DNA of 64,000 nucleotides from Purshia tridentata (Eukaryota > Streptophyta > Magnoliopsida > Rosales > Rosaceae): positions 1 to 64,000 of the forward strand of contig QANT01002250.1 in the NCBI GenBank assembly GCA_003254885.1, given 5' to 3'. Numbering within the stretch: position 1 is the first letter of the stretch; each line of letters begins with the position of its first letter. A model generated the notes under the pieces. That model was given only the letters and a program-made list of their open reading frames with translations. It made no database searches and had not been told where the DNA came from. Below, in pieces: positions 11,758 to 23,937 of the stretch. The translations under genes were made by a program, and so were the position numbers.

Positions 11758-12470
11758 TTAGCATACATGTATTGTACAATTGATAGTCTGTAAGATGTGG
11801 TTTACAGAGACAGTCCCAAATGTTTTTTATTTTGGTGATTCTCCGTAGTATTATTTTTTTTTGGTTTTATGAGAAAAAATGTAATGTTAGAATTCATTAT
11901 TCATTATGAAAATTTGGAACTAAATTTCATATTCTACTGTTATTTATTTTAACAGCAGTAAGCACTTCTCTCTTTAATTTAGGTATTGTTTTTTCATTAT
12001 TAACAGTAGTGGGCGATATGGTTTTCTTTAATTTAGAGCTAGCTAGCTTTGACTATTCCACTCAGGTTCTATAGTCATTTTAGTATATCTAGTTGGCTAA
12101 GCTTTCAGAAGACCGTAGCACAAAACTTGTATCGTTTTCCATTGGTTTTGGAGTTTACGGCATTTGTGTGGTTATGGTGAAGTCAGTCTTTGGAAAGCAA
12201 GTCAAAGGTACTTTTCCTTTACTGCAATTCCTGTGTCAATATCCAATGCCACAAATCTGAGGCAATTGTAGGTTGTAACCGACAGACAGTGATCACTATA
12301 ATATTAACTGAATTTTATTGATTGACCACATATTTTGGTCCTACAATTTTCTTCTCTCACAAAAAATATAAATGACTACTATAAGTGTTATAGAACAACA
12401 CATTGGTCTTGTAGAGTCGGTTCACTTTCATTTTCTTAAAAATAACAGCCATGCCCCATGCACAAAGAGA
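11758..12470. other. Spacer between convergent genes, with an exon-like piece
   Basis: Mostly 3' flanking DNA of the LHT gene. At 12109-12207 a stretch bounded by tttcag and |gtac is open for 32 codons (…TKLVSFSIGFGVYGICVVMV…) and hydrophobic. It may be an orphan exon or gene fragment; I cannot assign a family and see no partner exon nearby. Confidence 0.35.
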
Positions 12471-15400
12471 TCAACTCTCACTTCCAAATTGCTTCTGAAT
12501 GTCTTGGAAGGATAATGTTGCAGATCCCCTCCTTTTGGCCCTCTGCTGAGATGGATGCTCCTTCCAACCGGTCATATAAATAACCTACAAACCCGAGAAC
12601 CGTGTCATACAATTATCAAGGTACATTACCAGCCATTAGTGTGGATGAAGTTAATCCCAGGAAAGTTGAGGCATTAGTAGCAGCGTGATTCACTACTTAA
12701 GACAGAATCATGACAATCAAGGCAAAGTCACATCCGTCAAGACAACTTCAAGACTTCATTTATTTTTCAAGCCATCAGTTGTAAGGGAGTTTATTATTAT
12801 GCTCACCTGGAAGGTTGCAGGGATGGTGCCATCTTCTGCTGCAAACATTGAATCATAAATTGCTGCAGTGGCCAGGGCAGTTTCTCTCTTTAGGATCTGG
12901 TTTCAATGATAAACAAACACATCAGACCCATCAATAAGATTTGATAATAGTATACTATGCTCATTACTTGATAATGTAAAGAAGCATAGTTTGTTATAAC
13001 AAAATTAAAAATATCTTACAGTGTTCCTTTGGAGAAGAGCATTGGTTTCGCCCATTGAGCGCAGATGTTCTATGAGATCCAGAGCTACACCAAATGGAGA
13101 ACAAAAATTATGAATGACAAAGAAGATTGAAAACTCATACAGAACATTTTCCCTGGCAGAAAAAATGGGGAGGTGTGTAAATCTACTCAATGAAAATTTT
13201 GACTTGAAAAACAGAAAAAAGAAAAGAGCAAAACAGGAATCCACACCAACAAAAACGTGGACTATGAAGCTTAAGTGAAAACACCAAGTTGGAACTCCTA
13301 TATGAGAGACGAAAGTTTACTCCAGTAGACACACTACCATACTTGTAAACCAGATTTCTGTTCCAATAATGCAATTATGCTTAAAGAAACATCGCATAAA
13401 GCTAAAATTAAATGCAAGAACATAGTAACTGTGACATTGAACATCCAAGGAACCTTATCTATTAAAGTCACCAAAAAGTTTCTAAAATTACAGGCCAAAA
13501 ACTGTAACTTAAACAGGGAAATGCTCACCACTTTGATATCTCACTACAAATTCGTCAACATCAACACCTGGAAGGGTAAAACCTGCCCTGGTCAAAAGAT
13601 TGCCTGCATCCCGCACCTAAGCCAAAAGAAAATTAAAGGAAGGGGGGGGGGGGNGGTTTCAGATGCCCAAATTTTGATTTTGGACCACATGCAACAATAT
13701 AATTTACAGAAACCAAAAACCAATAGAAGAAGAAAACAACCTCATTTATGAGGGGATAACAAGTAATGCCTCAGGAAGGAGATTAACAAAATAAGTGCAA
13801 AGAGAGTATGATAAATAGCTATCAAGAAAAGTAAATAAAATCTAGTATGCAAAAGTGGTCCCCTTGCCCACTAAAATTGTATATACGAAAACCCCCACAT
13901 CAGCTGTCCATCCAACACACATATTATTCACTAAATTGAGATAATTCTATTGAAAAATACGTTTTTAAGACACTTAAAACAATCCATATCCAACCAGTTT
14001 AAACTGCTAGCTATGCTCAAAGCATTACTGGACAGTGTATAGTGGAAACAGTCAATTCTGGCAGGAAGGTTGCAACTACGATTCCAAATCCAAGAATTTT
14101 TATTTATAAGAAACAAAATTTTGTTAAAATTCAAAACAATTACAATTCTTGTGGACAAGGTATCCACTAGATACAAAATAGGAAATTAAAAAAAATTAAA
14201 ATAGGAAAACAAGAAAAAAATTGGGTATAATTTTCAAGTAAACATTTTATGTCATTGTAAAATCTATGGAGATGCCAACTTTTGAGTTTACCAATTCTAC
14301 TATGTTAGGATATTACAGAGATGTCAAAGAAATGATGGATCTCTCTCAAGTTCAGGACTCTACCACATAGATCCTCATCTTTGACAATGCCACTCTTATC
14401 ATTTCCTTTAACTTCCCAGGAATTATCAAAAGAGCATATTTTTCTAAGGAAAATATCATATAGCAAAACAGGAAAACAAACTGCAAAATAAAATGGGTAC
14501 TTGGATTCATTGGGAAAAAAAAAAAAAAAACATCGCTACAAATTACATACTTGTGCCAAAGGTGATACTCGTGGACTGATGCCTCCTTCACGCTCCATTT
14601 GTGCCACAGTGCACGCTATTCTCAGCTCTCTAGTAACAAAAAAAGAAGTAAAATAATCGACCATGCATTTCATAAGTAGTAACTAATAGATAAACAAAGA
14701 GTAGACAACTTTAAGGTTTCTCCACCAAGAATTGCCGCTAAAAATAGGCCATCTGGTTTCAATGCCAATCTGCTCTGTCAAACATAAACATCTATCTTAG
14801 ATATTTCCACATATTTATATTTTGAAACTCAGGAATGATGACATTGAGTCCATACAATATAAAAGTGCAAATAGAAGACAAGAACAAAGAGATAATAAGG
14901 ATGCACATATGCAAGTCATCAATTAATTTATACGAAGTAACTCCCTCAGACCAACAACAATCACGTTTCATCAGCCAAGAAATTACAAGCAGCATAATTA
15001 CGTTAACACTAACTGCTAACTTTTGCAAGAAGTCCAAAAATTTACAGCTTTATGCATATATGGTTTTCAAAATTAAGCATCTGATATCCTGAAAATACTG
15101 TTTTCTACAATTTTATTATCACTCAAATCATGAGGTTTTTATTCTCTCATGTCTCTGTGCCAATGTACAAGTATGTGCATGCGCTTGCCGTGCAAATGTG
15201 TATTTTTCTCCACTAATGCATGCCTATGTATTTCTATTTTTGACTTTGCTAATTGCTGAATTAAATTATTCAATATAGTTTTGGATTTTGACCAAAAAAT
15301 TCAAATTTAAGATAATACAACAAATAAATATAATTAGCTAACAGCTTGGATATAAAATCCTCATATACCTTTGAGCATATATGAAAATGAGGAACCAATG

Positions 15401-16023
15401 CAGTAGCTTAAACAGGCAAATTTAGAGCTTACTGCATAATAATATAAACAAGTATGATAATGCTTTGCTTCATCCTCACAGGAGTTATAACAGATCCAGA
15501 TACCAAAATTAAAACTGATCTCAAGTGTTGAAGCTTACAACAAGGCAAATACCTGTATCATGGCTCCTGGAAGATCATTTGTCCAATGAAGTCCCAAGCA
15601 GCTTATTACCACATCTAGAGAACTTCACATATAAAATTAGAGGATATCATATAAAAATTAAAACTCCCTCAATATAGCACATTTAACCTGAACCAAAAAA
15701 ATTTATATAGAGGGATACCTTTCTTTGATAGGCAAAAACTCTTCATCGCCAACTATAAAGGATGTTTCAATGTTTTCATTGCGTACCTCATGTTCAGCAT
15801 CTCTACAAAGTTTTACCATATCATATGATGCAGACATCATAGTGAGCTTTTCAATGGCACCTAACAGTAAAAAAACAAAAATAAAAGTATCTAAATTATT
15901 TTAACTGAGCAATCTCACAATGAGGTATGACCTATCCATCATAATGAACGTTCCGATTTTGCCTTAAGTCTTCTTCTCTTGGAAACTAGTAGTGCAATTA
16001 GGTTGTGCCCACTTGTGCCAGAA

Positions 16024-16055
<32 letters not shown>

Positions 16056-17104
16056 TTATGAGTGAATCTTCAACTATTTCACTTAAGCTCCTCTAATTAA
16101 TACTAATGTGGTACACCATGGTGGCAAGTTTGTGATAGGTGAATGATACAATGCAATCACAGCCATACCATACCATTGCCACTTAAACATAACCACTGAA
16201 GTCCAACGACCAGAACTACGCAGGACACAGATGCAATAATACTACATAGAAACCTGTGGAAAATCTCCAATAATGTAGGACATGGCAAAGCAGGGACATC
16301 TCTAATTTCTTACCGCGACCACGTAACAAACGCCTGACAGGTTCCAATGAACCTCCCAAACATAATGCTGTCGGAAATGTTTTCTTACAATCCTACAATA
16401 TCAGACACAAGGCAATTCAAACACAGTGGAGAAGAAAATATTGGAAGTATAAAGGTCATGCCATAATAGAATACTAACATTTGCATATTGATACTACAGG
16501 TCAAGTTATCATTGCTCTTAGAAAAAATATTCTAACCAATTCAACAAACAATAAACCTTGGTTTTTTTTTGGCCTCAACAAACATCAAAATTCAATCTTT
16601 AGTTAAACGAATGGATTTCCATTACAAAGAACTGGTCTTTTTTACCTCCAAGCGATCTAATAGATTCTCAGCAACAGCGTCGACAAACGAATCCTTCGAA
16701 CGCATCAACCACGCAGCTCGATCAAGCTGTACCCAAATAAAGTTGCTCAATAATACTAATCATTTTGTGTGTAGTTACTGAAGAAGCTACATTCATTAAC
16801 CAGAAAGAAAATTCAACACCTTCCGAGCACCAATAACAAGTAACAAGTAACAATTTCTCAGAATACCCATCTCAATCTAATTGCTCAATTTGAGAAGCCT
16901 CACAGAGATATGTCAATAAGAGCAAGTTTGAACCTGTTTGCGTCTGAAGTGGCGATCGAAGACCTTGAACCTGGAGCTTTGAAGCCCATCGTCGTTGCTG
17001 TCCGTACAAAAATCACTTGAGAATAGGACTGAGGGTGGAGCTTCTCTTCTTGTCCTGGTTCGTAACAAGCTACTACGGCAGAGAGAAGACAAGACTCTCT
17101 TCAT
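12471..17104 (-). CDS. NDUFAF5-like complex I assembly factor (At1g22800 family), mitochondrial
   Basis: Eleven exons on the minus strand: 17104-16934, 16726-16646, 16392-16314, 15860-15719, 15622-15553, 14774-14710, 14629-14551, 13616-13529, 13084-13020, 12896-12807, 12584-12471; 1044 nt, 347 residues, every junction in phase. The class I SAM-dependent methyltransferase-like fold is shown by [12 protein letters not shown] near the start, [20 protein letters not shown] (motif I region), [19 protein letters not shown] and [19 protein letters not shown]. Further on are [12 protein letters not shown] and, near the end, [20 protein letters not shown]. The first 40 residues are rich in Arg and Ser, typical of a mitochondrial presequence. 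Human NDUFAF5 hydroxylates an arginine of NDUFS7 during early complex I assembly; a similar role is inferred here. A GA microsatellite lies in the intron near 16027-16055, and an N at 13654 sits in another intron. The 3' end converges with the LHT gene. Confidence 0.93.
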
Positions 17105-18323
17105 TTTTACACTCTTTGGTCTTTGCTTTGTTTTGTTGGGAAATGCTGTTTTTCTAGTTTGCGCGCTCGTCGTTAACGCATAGAAAGGCCTAGTAACTTT
17201 CTTTTTAAGGGGCTTCTAAACAAACCCCACAGTGTTCTTTTCGAACTCCACACACTGACTGAGTATACACTTTTTAGTCGGACGAGATTTTATATTCATT
17301 ATATATGATAAGTATTTCATGCATAAAGAATTTATGTATAGAATCAGATAAACTTATTACGTATGATTGACATCAAAGATTATGTTATAAAATTTCATAT
17401 AAACCAGTGCGGATGATTGAGAATTCCTAGCGACACACCCACACTTCATTTTTAATTTATAACATTTTCTTACTACACCCACTTCACATTTCCAAATTAT
17501 CCCCATTAAAAATTGGGAAAACTTGAACACAAACTAACACCGAGAGCCCTCTTGGAATCGACTATTGTTGTCGTTGAAGCAAGCATTCCCTCCCATCATA
17601 TTAACAACTTTATTCCTACATCAACCTTTGTACTTTTAAGTTATTTCAAATTTATATTTATGGAAATTTAATTTCTTTAGAAATTTAGATTAAAACAATT
17701 GAAATTTTTAAAAAATATCGATAATTTCAATTTGATAATACTTTAAAATCTATAAAAAATGAAAAATTTTTAAAATTTAATTTTATGGTTTTGATGCACT
17801 ATAATTAGTTTGAAGTGGTTTGGGAGTTGGGGGTGGATTTAGAGGTCTTATCTTGAAAATGGGGTTGTGGTTTCGGTATTTCATTTGACAATAGTTTGTC
17901 AGAAATCCATGATTTTATTATAAGTAACTACAAAATTTGTATTTGAATTTCGATGAGACTCCACCAAACACTTTTATAAAAAAATTTAGTTTTTTTTTAT
18001 AAGTATAGGTCGGTTTTTAACCACCTAACTCTTTTTATAAAACTTCAATAGTGGGACACTGAATTTGTTGTTAATTTATTGAAGAGACGATATTTCAAGA
18101 GTGACCTGGAAAATGAACAATGTTCAAAAGAAGAGAGAATGTTTTGAAAGAAGATCTTGGGGCTTCTTTAAAGCAACAATCCCAGCCCAAACCACTCCAC
18201 TAATCCCTACTGGCCCAACACAACTCCTAGCCCAAATAAATAAAACCCTAAACCCCCTACGAGTGTACAGAAAATCCTCGTCTTTCTGCTCAGCTCCACC
18301 CGAAGCTCTCCTGTCTCTCGACA
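17105..18323. other. Intergenic region between divergent genes
   Basis: The 1.2 kb between the start codons of the NDUFAF5-like gene (-) and the SmF gene (+) should hold both promoters. Most of 17200-18050 is AT-rich with no coding signal. Confidence 0.6.
18212..18255 (+). promoter_or_regulatory. Site II and telo-box elements of the SmF promoter
   Basis: A ggccca motif (18212-18217, site II type), a second agccca copy and a telo-box aaaccctaaaccc (18243-18255) lie 70-110 bp before the SmF start codon. This pairing is typical of plant genes for the translation and RNA machinery and of expression in dividing cells. Confidence 0.6.
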
Positions 18324-20040
18324 ATGGCTGTGAGTAATTTCTTTTCCATCTATTTTCTCCATTACATATACTTATACGTAAATTATCATGTATAACTTAT
18401 ATTGGGAAGACTTTTCTGCGTCTTTTTTTAATACTGGTTTTTATTTAGGGCACAATTTGAAATTTTCAGTTTCTCAAAAGTATTACGATCTCTTTGAGAG
18501 GTTCTAGATGCCTATAATTTCTTATTGAGGCTTTTTTGCAACCCAAAATTGTTTCTTTACCAGATTTATATTCTGGGGAAAGTTTGGGGTTGCTATATTA
18601 AATAATGTGCTAGGATACTGGGTTGCTAAATAGTGTTTGCACTGTTTGGGTAGTATGAAAAGTATGCATATATGTATTAATTTGATTATGTTTAGTATTA
18701 ATGGGAGGATATAAATAAGATTGCTTCTTAAAAGCATAGCACAGTATTGAACTTAATATCTAGTTGCAATAGGATCGGTCCATTGTTTAGTTAGTGTTTG
18801 ATGAATAAAATCTGAGTATCAAATTTGCCCAAAATATATTAACTGCTAGTATAGTTAAATTTTCACATGTGGGACATAATGGCATGCTCTGAATTTTGAT
18901 AGTTTTGTTTATGTGCAAAATGCAGACAATACCAGTTAACCCTAAACCTTTCTTGAACAATCTGACTGGAAAGACTGTCATTGTGAAACTTAAATGGGGA
19001 ATGGAGTACAAAGGTATATTGTTTACGTTTCTGGAAGAGTCTTTGACTCTTATGCTATAGTTTTTCATTTGTTTTCTTGTGCAATTTAACTTAAATAGCA
19101 TGTTATTAAGTGTATTCTTAATCTTTTTTGATTGTGCATCTGTTCAGGTTTCCTTGTGTCAGTGGATTCCTATATGAACTTGCAGGTACTATTTTAAAAT
19201 TTGAACTCTCTTTTCTTTGCACATTCTGAATACAAGTTTAGGTTATTTTCTCCCTCCTTTTGTTCTGTGAGACTAAAATCTAAAGCTAGTAATAATGCTT
19301 GATATATGAAATATTATGCATAGTTGGCCAACACTGAAGAATATATTGATGGGCAATTCACTGGAAATCTGGGAGAGATTTTGATCAGGTGAGTTTAATC
19401 GAATGATTATTGTCTGAGTTTGTATAGTATTTCTTACTTGTGTAGTTTTTGTTTGTTTTGCTAGGATAGCATATGTTGTTAAATTTGTTCATCTTTTTGA
19501 GCTTTCAAAGCCAAGATAAGAAATTTTGTGTTTACTGTATATGAACTTTTACTCTTAAACAAAGAGAATAATGCAATGGAACTGTGTTAATTTAATGAGT
19601 GTGTTAGAAAAGAAGGCTGAGGAATAGAGATTAACCATTGGAGTTAATCACGGTTCTCGCAAAGGTTGAAATCATGTGTAGCATATATGGCAGGAGCAAC
19701 TCTTACGATCTGGGCTACAATCCTAATTTATTGAGTTTGAAATACGATTTGTCCATTCCTTGTTGCTCTCATATTTTCATGCCTTGTGTTTACTTTTTGC
19801 ATCTATATGTTGTTGTGTACTGTATAGTTTCAATGAACGAAATAAGGGTTATAGAGGAACTGTTAGTCAATACAAACTGTTACCTCCTTGAAGTTGCTAA
19901 TATGTTTTAACATTGACCTACATGCATATATCAATGAGTTCACACATCTTTTCATGTTTTCCTCCAACAGATGTAACAACGTTCTCTATCTTCGTGGGGT
20001 GCCAGAGGATGAAGAAATTGAAGATGCTGAAAAGGACTGA
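18324..20040 (+). CDS. Small nuclear ribonucleoprotein F (SmF)
   Basis: Five exons: 18324-18329 (only ATG GCT), 18926-19013, 19148-19185, 19324-19388, 19971-20040; 267 nt, 88 residues, all phases consistent. The Sm1 motif reads [20 protein letters not shown] then [14 protein letters not shown]; the Sm2 motif reads [13 protein letters not shown]. The tail is acidic ([12 protein letters not shown]). Length matches the 86-88 residues of eukaryotic SmF. It forms part of the heteroheptameric ring (B, D1, D2, D3, E, F, G) on U1, U2, U4 and U5 snRNAs, assembled in the cytoplasm and working in the nucleus. The two-codon first exon is split off by an intron of about 600 bp. Confidence 0.95.
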
Positions 20041-20858
20041 GATGTGGACTTTGCAGCAGCGGTCTTGGTTTTAAAACAGAACTTCAGTAATCAAAGTCCA
20101 TGTCTACTTCTGATGTTATTTTTTTGTTTTAACATGGAGTGGTTATATTGTATTTGTATTGTGTGTAGAGGTATTGTTGGATGTTTATTGACATGCCCTC
20201 TCCATTTAAAGGGCTCTAACTGACAAATGGTCCTCTAGAGTTGAATGAGATTATAGGCAAATGGTGAGCTGCAGTTTGATGCTCTTCAAGAATCATTCAT
20301 TTTCATGTACCAAGGCCATATGGTTTGCAATGGAAACCTTCCTAGTTATTCATTGCACCAAAATTGACACATTTCATCGGGTGGAGGTTCATTGTATCAT
20401 TTCAAAAACTGGCATAATCTACTTTCTTTGTTTTGAAGATGTGACAAAGTTCTGCAGGATCTTATATTCGTTGCTTCGAATTCCTGGATGTATTGGTTTT
20501 TGTTACAACAATTTTACAATGGTAGACTGTTTCCTGACTAACCCATTGTCTCATTTGCAAAGAGTTGTTCCATATGAATTAAAAGCAAAGACTAAAGAGA
20601 AGACAAGTTTTTCAATTCGGCGAGAATGAGAGTCATACTTATAACCTCTTACAACATTGGGAAGGTAAATATCATTAGAGTAATAATTAGTTGGTAAGTG
20701 GTTATTGTACGATATTAAGTATCTATCTATAAAGACGGAAGGAGAGTTTTCGTGTTATAACTTAGTTACACCAAAATTGGAGTTGTCAAAAGAGTTTTGT
20801 TAAACAAAATAATTAAATAAAGCCTAAAAAAATTAACAGAATGAGAGTATAGTTCTCA
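20041..20858. other. SmF 3' flank, no further gene
   Basis: The 3' UTR of the SmF gene followed by DNA with a fortuitous frame at 20261-20629. No domain, RNA gene or repeat recognised before the Helitron terminus at 20859. Confidence 0.55.
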
Positions 20859-22738
20859 CTAGTAATCGTGCCCGCGCGATGCTGCGGGTGCTAAAAGTTT
20901 ATAAAATGTACAAAAGACTTCTAAAATTTTAATGAAAAAAATATAGTGCTTGGTATATCGAAGTTTAAATGGTTGTGTTATTGTACATTATATAAATAAA
21001 TAAGTAATCTACTATATCTATAAATTGAGAAGAAAAGAAGTAGGCATCAGCAAGAATGAGTTCCAAGGCTGAACCACCCGATGAACTCATCTTTGCACAT
21101 ATATCAAATACCAAAAGGAAAACCAAATGACAACCAAAAGCAACACTCCTGCCGTGAAAAAAGAATAGAGCAAATCTGGAAAAATGAAAAGATAAACGGT
21201 ATAGAACCAATTACATGTGCTAGTTTTGGTACAATAAGAAGCCATTTGGTAATAAACTTTGTATTGATCGGAAAAAAAGGTAATAAACTCAAGACAGAAC
21301 TGTATTTCGAATCTTAAAAATCTAATACATTTTCAACTTGCCCTTCTAGTGGTCTACTGCAGTTTGGTGCTCTATACCAAATGAATTTCAATCTCAACTT
21401 CTTGAGGCATAACGCTCACCAGTATTTTCTCATATGTCCACTGCAACAAAAAAGTGTGGTAGCTTGACTCGACCACAACATGATGTTCACAATATTACTT
21501 CCTTGTTCACAAAATGACTCATTTATGCAATTCAAATATCATTAGATTATTAGCAAATGATGTTCACAACAAATAGTTATATCCTAAACACAATATAACT
21601 ATTACATAGAAGTTCTTCTGATTTTGGGCTCTATCAAATCTGATACAAAAGGTTAAGAGCTTTAAGGCTTACTATATATGAATTTATTTTTTGTAGGGAA
21701 GTAATAATTTTTGTGATTTTCACATCTCCATGTGCTTTTGTTTAACCTTTTATGGTTTCTGTAAATTAATCAGGCAGAGACAAAAAGAGACTCATAAAAG
21801 CCAAAACACAAAAATGTACGAAAAAGACAAAGCAAATGGGTGCACCTTTGATCCTACCAATACTTCCATGCCAGAATTAGCAAAAATTGTGTTCAATATC
21901 ACCTCTTCTTTGCCCCCACCACCACAAACACTCTTTTATGCTCCATTAGCTAAAGTTTCAATTCCTCCTACCAGATAATTGAAGATACTTCAAAGGAAGT
22001 TAATATCTAGATAGATAAACATACCCGTCAGCTATCCTAGCAAAACTACTGAGAACACGCCAAGCAGTCAGAGCAGCAAAAGGAATGGCACTTGCTTCCT
22101 AGGATCACACCGAGTAAAATAAAGGTAAGTTCTATAGTCAGAAGGCAATAAACACAACATAAATATTAAACTCTCTCCATACGTATATATGATGATCAAC
22201 ATCATCAATTCTTAATATATATTGGAATCATGAGAGAAATGCTTACACAGCATACTGTGCTACTTTGAATCTCACCATCAATTACAATCAAATTTTGGTT
22301 GTCTGCTTTATTATACCTTTCCCTTTCTAGACCCTAGTTAACATACATAGATTTATCCTCTTATTGCTATCTGCCAATACTCACAAAGCACTATCTGAAT
22401 TGTTTTTTTAACCACTCAAAATCCCTAAAATTGGCAAACCAAACCTTAGGAAAAAGAAAGCACTTACCCAGAGAAGAAAAACCCATTAAAAACATTGATG
22501 ATCGGAGAGTGTAGGTAGGGTGGTGTCGCACTTGCAATGCAAAAGGAGATAGACGTCGGGAGAGAAAGAGGGTGAGAAGAGAGAGAGCAGGGGAGAAAAC
22601 TGAAACCCAAAAGCAAAAATATAACACCCAGGGGCAAAACAGTAATCACACCATAAAAAAGGGATAAAATAGGAAAAGCACTGTTCATAAGCTACAGTAT
22701 AAACAGTACTCGACCTCACGGCTTTTAGTATATATATA
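20859..22738 (-). mobile_element. Non-autonomous Helitron with captured gene pieces
   Basis: Read on the minus strand, the right terminus is a GC-rich hairpin (cccgcagcatcgcgcggg) about 10 bp before a terminal CTAG (plus strand 20859-20862, preceded by A), the standard Helitron 3' end. The same terminus recurs at 46535, 54658 and 54739. The 5' end is less sharp, near 22738, where the minus strand reads tatatatactaaaagccgtg; a related terminus at about 46373 starts TCTATATATACTAAA. No Rep/helicase frame is visible, so it is non-autonomous. Inside lies an exon of a quinone-oxidoreductase-like gene (22025-22098). Confidence 0.65.
22025..22098 (-). pseudogene. Captured exon of an RTN4IP1-like quinone oxidoreductase
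   Basis: The minus strand has an acceptor (gatcctag) and a donor (gtatgt) bracketing 74 nt that read EASAIPFAALTAWRVL followed by SSFARIADG. This matches the conserved segment at the start of the nucleotide-binding domain of zinc-type quinone oxidoreductases, best the plant RTN4IP1 homologue. A possible degraded last-exon piece (starting WTYEK) lies at about 21350-21430 on the same strand. No complete gene is present; this is a transduplicated fragment within the Helitron. Confidence 0.7.
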
Positions 22739-22739
22739 T

Positions 22740-22843
22740 AATTTGTTAAAAAATGGCTACTATTTGGATTTTAAATGCTGAATTAATTACACCATGGGTT
22801 ATAGAAAAAATTTGTTAAAAAATGGCTACTATTTGGATTTTAA
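22740..22843. repeat. 35-bp direct repeat beside the Helitron end
   Basis: The 35-bp segment beginning aatttgttaaaaaatggcta occurs at 22740-22774 and 22809-22843, 69 bp apart. It looks like a local tandem duplication abutting the Helitron 5' terminus. Confidence 0.85.
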
Positions 22844-23937
22844 CTCTAATTTCCTTATATTTTTCAATTATGTTACAAAGGACAAGAATTTGTGTCAGCC
22901 AATTAAGGTGCGCCCATTGAAAACCAATCATGTCAGTATCAGTAACTAGTAACATGTCAAGTGGCGGGAAATATCTCTAATATTAACCGTCGAATGAATG
23001 AATGATTATGAAATATTGAATATCTTTGAGTGCTGTATGTATTGTATGATTTGTATCTCACATTTCTTGTTTTATTTATTTTCTTCGTATTAGTTTAATG
23101 CTAGCAATGGACAAGTGTTCGGTTGATAATGGCTTTCTCCTAATGCATGACTTGGATAGCCTAGAAACCTGGATTAATGGCACAGTGTGACAGTGAACCG
23201 TCCCATAACATTTTTTTATTAAATATAGGACATTAAAAATTAATGACATTATATTATATACTATAAACTTAATATCTTTTGTTTGAGATACTACTATATA
23301 CTTATATAGTGTAACTATAAATACAAGATTTGCAGGTTTTCTCGTGAGGGCTCACAAGCCAATAAAGCTAATCACTTTCTTTCACAATCATTCACGCATT
23401 TCACTCCCCTTATAAATCTGACTTCATACTTCACCTTTTCTCCAACAATCTAAACTCCCCTGATCATTCTCTGGAACTCCCACAATTTCGGTGGCCTTTC
23501 AAATCCAAAGACCACCTTTGGTCTGTTTCAGCTACTCTGAATTTCGTTTGGTTTTTTTGCTTTTTTACTGTCAAAATTTTGGTGCTTTGGGCTACTGGGT
23601 ACTTTGAGATTCTACCTTTTAGGAGTATCTGTTATCTGGGTGTCCTGAGTTTTGCATTACATCCTCTACCAACTTTCCCAGATTTTGGCTTTGATTCCCA
23701 AACTTTGTTTGGGTTCACTTGCTTAATGTTTTAATAATATTATTGTTATTCCACGTATGACATTGAATATGTGACTTACTGTCACTTAATAATATCATTT
23801 GTGTGATCTATACTTTACTTGGTTACTTAGATATAGATTACAGCTCTTACTTTACTGGGATTTGGGTTAAGTGCGTTTTTGAATTTTGAGTGCATAATCT
23901 CTGATCCATTACAATCCTATCAGTGAGGCAGCTGGAA
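22844..23937 (+). promoter_or_regulatory. Promoter and 5' leader of the AGPase gene
   Basis: A TATA box ttataaat lies at 23410-23417, followed by a pyrimidine-rich leader. The leader probably contains an intron, since the ATG at 23938 follows a good acceptor (cctatcag, ending at about 23922) by a few bases. No other gene recognised. Confidence 0.5.

Noticed and set aside
20261-20629. 122-codon frame downstream of SmF
   Set aside because: No domain, Cys/Phe-rich composition typical of random AT-rich translation, no promoter.
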